From Cynocephalus volans (lineage: Eukaryota; Chordata; Mammalia; Dermoptera; Cynocephalidae), in assembly GCF_027409185.1 (NCBI RefSeq), contig NC_084463.1:53934907-53998906 (forward strand): a DNA stretch of 64,000 nucleotides. The letters run 5' to 3'. The translations under genes and the position numbers were made by a program. The notes beneath the pieces were generated by a model, which saw only the letters and a list, made by a program, of their open reading frames with translations, did no database searches and was not told where the DNA came from. Each line of letters begins with the position of its first letter. Position 1 is the first letter of the stretch. Below, piece after piece: positions 56,690 to 64,000 of the stretch.

Positions 56690-58392
56690 CTTCCAGTTAA
56701 GATGGCAGAATAGATGGTCTCCAGCATCACTCTCTCCCACAAAACAACTAATTTACAACAATAAAAAAGCAATGACAGCCAAGCTGGGGCCAGTAGAGCT
56801 CAGGGGAAGAGGAGGAGAGACCCATGGAGTACCTAAAGGTGGGAGAAGCCACAATGAGAGAAAAAACTGCTCCAACCTTTTCCAATCCCAGCCACTTCCA
56901 GTCTGGAGCTGCTGAGTGTACAGAGCAGGAGCTGGCAAAAGCCATAGCTGTGCCCTTTGTATGACGTTACTTGGAGGCAGCAGGGGAGAAGAGGGCCTTG
57001 GTGGCCCCCAGGCCCGCAATACCACTAATAGGGTTCCCACGGACCCACATAGGACTGAGGAGCCACAACAACTGAAAAAAAGGAGCCACTCAGAGACCAG
57101 TGAGTCAACTCAAGGGATCAGAGCATGGCTCATCCCACAGGAAGTGTTTGGAGCACAGGCGGGGGAGACAGGCCCACTGGGGGAACACAGGGTTACAGAG
57201 CAGACAGCTGATCTGATCCCTAATCAGAGTAGGATCACTCAGAGGAGACTGGTCAGTAATGCAGAACTGCACGGACTGCAGTTTGATGAAAAGACTCAGG
57301 CCCAGACCAGGCTTTCTACACATCCCAGGTGCACTGGATTTCACTAGAACTGGAAGTACCTATAAAGTCAATCATTAAAACGTGAGCTACACAAAAAGCC
57401 TTCCCCAGGGAATCAGCAGCAAAGCAGCAATTTCACTGAACCACAGGGCTCAAGTGCTGTTCCCCACAGGAAGTTCCCCCATTTTAGAAGTAAGCAAAGG
57501 ACAACAAATTAGTTTTAGCACAGAATTTGAGTGGTGGGAACAGCAAATAATCCAACACAGAACTGAAAGACAAAACAAAGTACCCACAACAAGAAACAAA
57601 GTTTGATATTAACTAGTACAGGTCTCATTTCCCCAAAGAACACCTATAACACCTAGAAGGACTGGAAGTCCCATGGACTACCAAGCCAGAAAGGGGAGAG
57701 GGCTGGGGGCCTCGGATATGTCTCCTGACACCCACACCCAGTCCTGAGGGTGGGGACCTTGGGCCTCAGCCACACCCACCCACCCAATGAGCCTGACCAC
57801 CCCAGTGATGACCACTGAGCCATGGCAGGAAGTGCCCCAGGCTCTCCCAAACTGGGGCAGTGTGGGGCCTCAGGCCTCAGCCATGCCCCCAACATGAGTA
57901 ACCACCCCAGTGATGACCACTGAGCCATGGCAGGAAGTGCCCCAGGCTCTCCTGAGCTGGGGTGGTGGAAGGCCGAGGGCCTTAGCCATGCCTCCCTACA
58001 TGAACAACCAGCCCAGTGACAACCACCTAGCTACCACAGGAAGTGCCCTGGGCTCTACCAAGCCAGGGTGGTGGGGTACCACGGGCCTCAGCCATGCCCC
58101 TGACACATGCAACCAGCCCAGTGATGACCACCAAGCCACAGCAAGAAGGGCCTCGGGTTCCCAAGCTGGGGTGGTAAGAGGCAAGGGCTTTTGCTACACC
58201 CCCCTGACATCTGCACCAAGCCTGGCAATGACCAAGCCACCACTGGAAGCCCCCCAGTCTCCACTGTGGGAATGCAGGGGGTGCCACAGGCCTCAATCCT
58301 GTCTCTGCTTCTTCCTTCACATTTTCTACCCCTTTCCCCTCTCCCTTTCCTTCCCAACTGCTCTGCAACATCATAGAATGTAAAAAAAAAAA
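56690..58392 (+). mobile_element. L1-5'UTR-like retroposon with 105-bp tandem repeat and A-tail
   Basis: Starts ttccagttaagatggcagaa, the typical start of an L1 5'UTR, and runs about 1 kb in 5'UTR-like sequence. At about 57660-58290 come five to six units of about 105 bp (starts of the gatgaccac block at 57807, 57912, 58018, 58123, about 58227). It then has a pyrimidine-rich stretch (cctttcccctctccctttcc) and ends in an A-run at 58381-58392. Neither ORF1 nor ORF2 is present. No convincing target-site duplication seen. Confidence 0.65.
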
Positions 58393-58675
58393 ATATTAAT
58401 GAAACAAAATTTAAAGGGTATTTAACATGGGTGAAAAGGTTTGATTTCTTAAGTTTTCTAAAATGCACTCTGAGGTTAATGAAAAAAAGTAGAAATATAT
58501 TCCTGAGAATAAATTATGCCTTTACAAAGATGTTATCTAAAATATACATAGGAAAGTTTCAAAAAGAATCCTCAGAAGATCATCAGGTAAAAATGTTATA
58601 AAAGCAGAATCTGAAGGATCAACAGTTTTTTCCTTGCATAAGGAGGTGATATATTATTACTTTGTTGTTATTATT
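58393..58675. other. AT-rich unassigned sequence
   Basis: No gene or repeat recognised. Confidence 0.4.
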
Positions 58676-58759
58676 GGCAGCTGGCCAGTACGGGATCCAA
58701 ACCCTCAACCATGGTATTATCAGCAGCACACTCTGAGGAAGGTAATCAGCCAGCCCAAG
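58676..58759 (-). repeat. CYN-type SINE monomer
   Basis: ggcagctggccagtacggga, tccaaaccctcaaccatggt and cacactctgaggaaggtaat; antisense. Confidence 0.75.
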
Positions 58760-59141
58760 GGGTGATATGTTAAATACAAGGTGTGCTTCCTTTCATATAG
58801 ATCAAGGAGAGAAGAATCAACCATGGGGAAGTGGAAACTTACACACCTTCCATATAAATAGAATATGCTCTTTCCTCACCCAATTTGTTCTTATTTTTTA
58901 TCTTTAACACAATGTAGGTTTTATTATTTCCAAACATACAGAGAAAGTAGAGAAAACTAAAATGGGCTAACTGATTAAAACATTTTAAGGAAATAACAAT
59001 TAAAATTAACATCAATAAATAAACATTTGTAAATTACTGAATGTTTGCTTTGTTAATTACGGTTATAGAACATGTATTTAACATAGATCACAAACTTCAC
59101 CCTCCCACAAGTATCAAAAATTCAGATTTAGCTGATAAGTT

Positions 59142-59302
59142 TTTTTTTTTTTTTTTCTGACCTGTAAGGGATCGCAACCCTGGGCATGGTGTGGTCTGCA
59201 CCACGCTCAGCCAGTGAGTGCACCGGCCATCCCCATGCAGGATCCGAACCCGCGGCCTTGGCGCTCCCAGCGCCACACTCTCCCGAGCCACGGGCCCGGC
59301 CC
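59142..59302 (-). repeat. CYN-type SINE dimer with target-site duplication
   Basis: Antisense young CG-rich dimer (cgcggccttggcgctcccag). The target tagctgataagtt is present at 59129-59141 and 59303-59315. Confidence 0.95.
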
Positions 59303-59450
59303 TAGCTGATAAGTTGAGTGAGGTTTTATAACACAGCCATGAGTTAATAATTCCTATAAGCTTCCTGAAGCCCTTAAGAATACTTGCGGGTCAAAGTACA
59401 ATACGGTATAAAAGACTTCCTGCATTCAAGACAGTATTAGCAACGGTCCT

Positions 59451-59706
59451 TTCAAGGGGGGCACCTTACGTATGAGACGTTCGGGAACAACTTTTCTCCA
59501 TGTTTATGCAAAACCATCGCATACGCATTTCTATAGAGCTCCTCGAAACTGAGACCACTGTTGTTCTTATGCTGGATTTCCTGGATTGCATCTTCCAGAA
59601 GGTCCCACATGCTGCTTACGTGTTCTTCACCCATGGTCATCGGAAAGGCCTGCATCCGTATCTTGGTGTCCTTCCGGCTGCCCGCGCCTTTGCTCAGATT
59701 CTACAC
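59451..59706 (-). pseudogene. CUL3P-like: CUL3 5' coding-end retrocopy (truncated)
   Basis: The minus strand carries the N-terminus of cullin-3, the scaffold of BTB-type ubiquitin ligases: [19 protein letters not shown] and [15 protein letters not shown] are visible. The start codon position (59706-59704) reads GTG and is followed by TAG, so the normal start is lost. After HGEKL the frame shifts, apparently through a short deletion between two GTTGT copies, and homology ends near 59451. The presence of only the 5' end is unusual for a retrocopy. The family identification rests on recalled CUL3 sequence. Confidence 0.8.
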
Positions 59707-60003
59707 GGTGCTGTCCCCTCCCCGGCAGCGGCTTCAGGTGGCACTCCGAGGCGCCGGTGTCACATTTAAGGCGGGCGGGCAGGAGATGGGCGACGCTGGG
59801 GAGCTGCGCTGGGCCCCGTTATGCCCGGCTCGGCTCCCTTTATCGCGCTGCTCCGCGATGGCAGCGGCGACGGACAAACATCTCACCGCGCAGGCCGAAC
59901 GTCCTCATGCTCATCCTCATCCTCCAGGAGACCGATCCGGCCCAGAGGGGGTAGGGGGAGGAGGAAGCGAAGGGGAGGCGCCCAGTTCGTTCTAGTTCCC
60001 CGG
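59707..60003 (-). other. GC-rich sequence upstream of the CUL3 copy (likely its 5'UTR)
   Basis: CpG-rich, unlike its surroundings, and continuous with the CUL3 coding relic. It is most simply the copied 5'UTR. The overlapping open frames on both strands have no recognisable product. Confidence 0.5.
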
Positions 60004-60020
60004 AAAGAATGAACGAGAGG

Positions 60021-60148
60021 GGGCCGACCCCCACCCCGTGGCGGGTTCGGATCCTGTACAGGGATGGCCGGTGCGCTCACTGGCTGAGCGCGGGGCGGAC
60101 GACACCGTGCGGAGGGTTGCGATCCCCTTACCGGTCACACACACAAAA
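60021..60148 (+). repeat. CYN-type SINE with internal deletion and target-site duplication
   Basis: gggccgaccc joins directly to gtggcgggttcggatcctgt (first unit largely deleted), then a CG-rich second unit and tail. The target aaagaatgaacgagagg flanks it (60004-60020, 60149-60165). It inserted into the CUL3-associated GC-rich sequence. Confidence 0.93.
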
Positions 60149-60440
60149 AAAGAATGAACGAGAGGAAGACTAACAAACACTCTGTTGATATCTTACAATG
60201 AATTGGCTGTAATAGCATTTGGGCATTTTCCCAATTGGTTTATTCTTCTCATGGCTCTCAATAACCAGGAAGATTTCTGGAATGGTTATTAAGAATTCCA
60301 CATGCCTAAGTCATAATTGCCAAACCCTCTAACTTCTGTTAAGGAGGGGGAGTGTCAAAGAATTAGACTGGTTATTTAGCAGAGTTGACAGTTGTTGTAG
60401 TAAATCAGCAGTAGACTAGTGGTAAACGTTACACTAAAAG

Positions 60441-60552
60441 GTCTCTAGCATCACATCCGTATACAAAGTCCTCTGTACAAAGTCCATCCAGGTCCTGCCA
60501 CTTTTCCCAAGTGAAGTCCACAGCCATATTCTCAGATGACAGGTAAGCCTGT
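60441..60552 (-). pseudogene. Dead KRAB-A exon (paralogue of 12661-12787)
   Basis: The minus strand reads an ENMAVDFTWEKWQDL-like KRAB-A start, then a small insertion repeating the actttgtac block breaks the frame before DVMLET. The 3' end of the exon and its donor are missing (homology starts at 60441), and an MST LTR is inserted at the acceptor side. No zinc-finger exon is found between 55 and 60 kb. Confidence 0.88.
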
Positions 60553-60787
60553 GATGGAGTTTGGATGTATTGTCCTCCCAGAACTCATGGAAATCTGATC
60601 CCTAACGTGGCAGTTAGAAACTGAGTCATGGGGCCGCATCCCTCATGAATGAGTTACTACTCTCCCTAGGTGGAGGGATTAATGCCTGAGGCCTGCACCA
60701 GATGCAGCTGTCCCAGAATCATAAGCCAAACAAATCTCTGTTCTTTATAAATTACCCAGTCTCAGGTATTTCTCTTACGGCAACACA
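60553..60787 (+). repeat. MST-type MaLR LTR, internally deleted
   Basis: gtgatggagtttggatgtat to ggcaacacagaata, with the middle missing. It splits the dead KRAB-A exon from its upstream intron; absent at the paralogous site in copy A. Confidence 0.85.
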
Positions 60788-62804
60788 GAATACACCCTGT
60801 AAAGGCACATTTCTCCTCAAGTAAAGTCAGCAGCCCTGGGTCACAAAACAGGAATCCGAGAGTTTACCGTTGTGTATGTATGCATGTATTTTATGTATCT
60901 TACATAAGTTGCAGCTACTTGGTACTCTGGTGGGGGGAATCATAGAAGAAATATATTGCCACTGTAGTAATTAATAAAAGTACTATTACAAAGTTTACCT
61001 TATATATTTAGAAACATTCTTGATGATAGGAATAGAAATATGAATACAATTCTGCTCTTCCAAGGCGCTTTTAATCTGGTATAAAGACAAAAGTATAAAT
61101 ACATACCTGAAATAATGTTAGATGAACTAATTTAGACACAAGTGCAATATAGGCTAGGGTAAAAAATGTGAGAAAACATAGATCTTTTTTGCACTTTTCA
61201 CTGAAATGATGAAGATGTTTAGCTCTTCCATGTGAATGATGTGATCTCAGAAATATGAAGCAACAGCACAAGTCCAGTCCCAAGAACAAACAAAAAAATA
61301 AAATCCACCCCACATTATTGGAACCACACACAGCACTGTATCTACATGAATGATCCTGGGTCATGATGACAGATAAATACAGTATTGAAGGAACTGATTA
61401 TAGAGTGAGTCAGCATTTAAATATTTAACCTTATTGAAATTTTAAAAATTTATACACTTATTTTGTAATTACATATAAATCAGAAGCATGTACAGAGGTA
61501 TTCTAAAATTTACTTCCTATGTGCCAAAAATGTTTATGTCCACTCCAGGGTGAACACTGCTACTTCCCAAACCACAAGGTGTAAATAATAAGGTCCTGTA
61601 AGAACAGGTAAGTTACATGATCAGAAATGCACTTAAACAGTCACCCACCAGAAAGAGAGTGGGGAGGAGTTCCAGGGAGAATCCAAGAAGATCGCCTGCC
61701 TCAAGTGACAGAGCAGTGAAAACACAGGACACTGCTGGAGCTCAGCAGCAAGATCTAAATTGAAGATCAAGATTTGGAAAGTATCAGCACTTCAATGGTA
61801 CCTGAAGCCACAGTGTTAATAAACCTAAGAAAGTAAAATGAAAAAAAAGGAACAAGTATAGAATTTGAAGAAACATTAATATTAAAGACAAAAGAACAGG
61901 AAAAGACTATGAAGACCAAGAAGGAATTTTCTGAGTTTATTCCATGAATAAAGGAAAGCTCATATTAAAAACCCTACTGATATAATTCATCATATTCCTA
62001 GTTCTATGGAGAAAAATTCTTTGATCATCTATGTAGAAATTAAGAAAGTTCTTTCAAAACACATTCCATGTTTCTTTTACAGCATATAGATTAAAAGTCA
62101 TCACTCCATCCTAAAAATGAAAAGCTGAAGAGACTGAAAAATCAACAACTCTTCTTGGATACATAAGAGAGAAAAGGACACAAGGCAAACCACTGTCCCC
62201 AAGACTAGACAGGCAAGCAGGCAAATGCAGAGCCATGGCTTACAGGGGCAGAGACTCATGAGCAGAAACCCCCAGGGAAACCAGTGTCTGAGCAGATAAT
62301 CCTGAACTGTGACTGGCAAATTGCTGGAGGATCGGTGTGAACAACTCAGAATTAAAAGCTCCAGGGAAACCCAGTCATATGTGGGCCACCACAATATTAT
62401 ATAATTCAACTTCAAAAGCTAGACCAGGTTCCTACAGGAAAGAGTAAAAAAAATTCCCGTCCTTTCACCTGTGGGAGGGTAAAAGGGACCATTCTGAAAT
62501 ATGCCAGTGCACTCAGTTTGTTCTTCTTAACAAGGCCTGCCCTCAGGAGAAACCACTCAACCACAGCCTATCCTGCTGTAGTATTATCAGAGCCTAGATC
62601 ACCTGCATGAAGGGAAATACCCAACTCCAGCCCACTCCAGCCTTCCACATGGAAGAAGGAAAATATACAGTTCCAGCCAACTCCAGCCATCCTGTCTCCC
62701 CTAAGGAATGAAAAAACAAATTGAGAAACACTTGTAAACTTTACAGTCCAAAGACAGAGGCCCATTAAAAGAACAAGACTCAATCAAAGCACTAAAGACA
62801 ACTC

Positions 62805-63155
62805 TGCTACGGTCTGAATATTTGTGTCTCCCCTCCCCCCAACAAATTCTTAAGTGGAAACCAAATCCCCAATGCAGTAGAATTAAGGGATGGGGCCCTT
62901 ATGAGGTGACTAAGTCATGAGGGCAGAAGTCCTCATGACAGGGATTAGTACCCATATACAAAGTCCAAGGAAAGCTTCTTTGCCCCTTCCACCATGTGAG
63001 GACACAAAGCAGGCACTGTCTGTGAGGAATGGGCCCTCACCAGACACCAATATCATGTAGCCTGATCTTGAACTTTCCAGCCTTCAGAACTCAGAACACT
63101 AATTTTCTATTGTTTATACATTGCCCATGCTTAGGTATTCTGTTATAGCAGCCTG
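62805..63155 (+). repeat. MaLR LTR (paralogue of 15060)
   Basis: tgctacggtctgaatatttg to ggtattctgttatagcagcc. Same insertion site as in copy A, so it predates the duplication. Confidence 0.8.
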
Positions 63156-63510
63156 AATGGACTCCACACCTTCCCCTTCTCCACACCTTACCACCACGTT
63201 ACTGAATGAATATTGACAGCAGTTCCTTTTACATGTAACATCATGTGTGGCTAAAAATAAAAAGTAAGGCATTCTAAAAGACAACAAACACAATTTGAAG
63301 CAAAAGAACAAGGCTGATGTTAAAATTACCAGAAAGAGAATTTGCAAAAACTCTGATTAGTATGCTAAGTGCTCAAATGGATAAAGTAAACCTCATTCAA
63401 AAATAGATGGGCAATGTAAGCAGAGACAGAAGCCCTATGGTAAAAAGAAAAAAGAAAAAAAAAAAAAAGAAATACTAGAGATCAAAGATATTGTAAAAAC
63501 AATGAAGAAT

Positions 63511-64000
63511 GTCTTTTTTTATTAGTAGACATTACATGACTGAGGAAAGAATCTCTGAGCTTAAGGATACATCAATAGAAACTTCAAAAACTGCAAAGCA
63601 AAGAGAACTAAGACTGAATAGAACAGACCCTAATAACCACGGAAAGTACAACTACCAAAGGTGATACACAGAACAGAAACAATGTCAGAAGGATGAGGGG
63701 AATGAGAGAGAGAGAGAATGAAATATTTGAAAAAATAATGTCTGAGAACTTCCACAAAAATTAGACACTAAATAAAAGTTCAGGTAGATCAGAGAACACC
63801 AAGAAGGATAAATGCCAAATATCTATACCTAGGCATGCAATTTTCAAACTATAGGAAATCGAAGATAAAAATCTTCAAGAAGACAGGGGGGTAATAAACA
63901 TCTTAACTATGCACAAAAAAGATATGAATTACATCCAACATCTCCTCAGAAAACGTTTAAGCAAGAAGAGACCAGAGTAAAATATTCAAAGTGTTGATTA
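63511..64000 (+). repeat. L1 fragment running off the window
   Basis: gaaaaaataatgtctgagaa, cctaggcatgcaattttcaa, and agcaagaagagaccagagtaa...atattcaaagtgttga are L1-associated sequence in sense orientation. It continues past the window edge. Confidence 0.65.

Larger units (their letters stand above)
60441..63510. repeat. Segmental duplication, copy B
   Basis: Direct-oriented partner of 12650-15785, about 47.7 kb away. Collinear landmarks are aaggcacatttctcctcaag (60799), aaccacaaggtgtaaataat (61569), the intronic 62200-62700 block and the MaLR LTR at 62805. Confidence 0.8.

Noticed and set aside
55000-60400. Search for a second finger exon belonging to the duplicated KRAB-A
   Set aside because: No CxxC...HxxxH or TGEKP-type repeats on either strand; the second gene's fingers are not in the window.

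Overview
The window looks like nuclear DNA of a placental mammal, most likely a colugo (flying lemur, Dermoptera). The strongest clue is a tRNA-Ile-derived, A-tailed SINE present about 15 times as monomers, dimers and one trimer; its head matches the tRNA-Ile gene body, as known for the colugo CYN SINE family. L1, L2, MIR, MaLR LTRs, Tigger and mariner fossils fit any placental mammal. The species call is inference from recalled family knowledge.

The one gene that still reads as functional is a KRAB-C2H2 zinc-finger gene on the minus strand. Four exons join in perfect phase: a short exon with the start ATG (42291-42347) beside a CpG island (about 42.7-43.6 kb), the KRAB-A exon (12661-12787, 127 bp), the KRAB-B exon (12322-12411) and one large terminal exon (7974-10810). 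The joined CDS is 3069 nt, 1022 residues, with 28 finger units of which three are degenerate. Its large intron (12.8-42.3 kb) is filled by retroelements. Downstream of the stop lie two dead finger relics, one split by a Tigger element, so the array was once longer.

Layout: 1-7.4 kb, old L2, L1, MIR, MaLR and mariner remnants. 7.5-12.8 kb, zinc-finger and KRAB exons. 12.8-15.8 kb, a segment duplicated at 60.4-63.5 kb. 16.4-17.3 kb, an SLC25A51-like processed pseudogene. 20.45-29.38 kb, a decayed class II (betaretrovirus-like) provirus with paired 387-bp LTRs, antisense to the gene, containing a fragment of a second retrovirus type. 31.0-36.5 kb, an L1 whose 5' half is inverted relative to its 3' half. 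36.5-42 kb, further L1, DNA transposon and SINE debris. 42.3-43.6 kb, promoter region. 44-49 kb, GC-rich low-repeat DNA in which I recognise no gene. 49.4-51.4 kb, a pair of LTRs. 52.3-54.9 kb, L1 and SINEs. 55.3-55.7 kb, a 111-bp tandem duplication and a 5S rRNA pseudogene. 56.7-58.4 kb, an L1-5'UTR-like retroposon with a 105-bp tandem repeat. 59.45-60.0 kb, a CUL3 5'-end copy. 60.4-63.5 kb, the paralogous duplicon with a dead KRAB-A exon. 63.5-64 kb, L1.

No prokaryotic system, CRISPR array or new enzymatic system is present. The most interesting points are the split zinc-finger gene and its array history, the KRAB-bearing segmental duplication with transposon-based relative dating, the nested retrovirus fragment, the inverted L1, and a possible composite retroposon at 56.7-58.4 kb. 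Repeat boundaries are hand-read and approximate to about 10-30 bases unless a target-site duplication is given.
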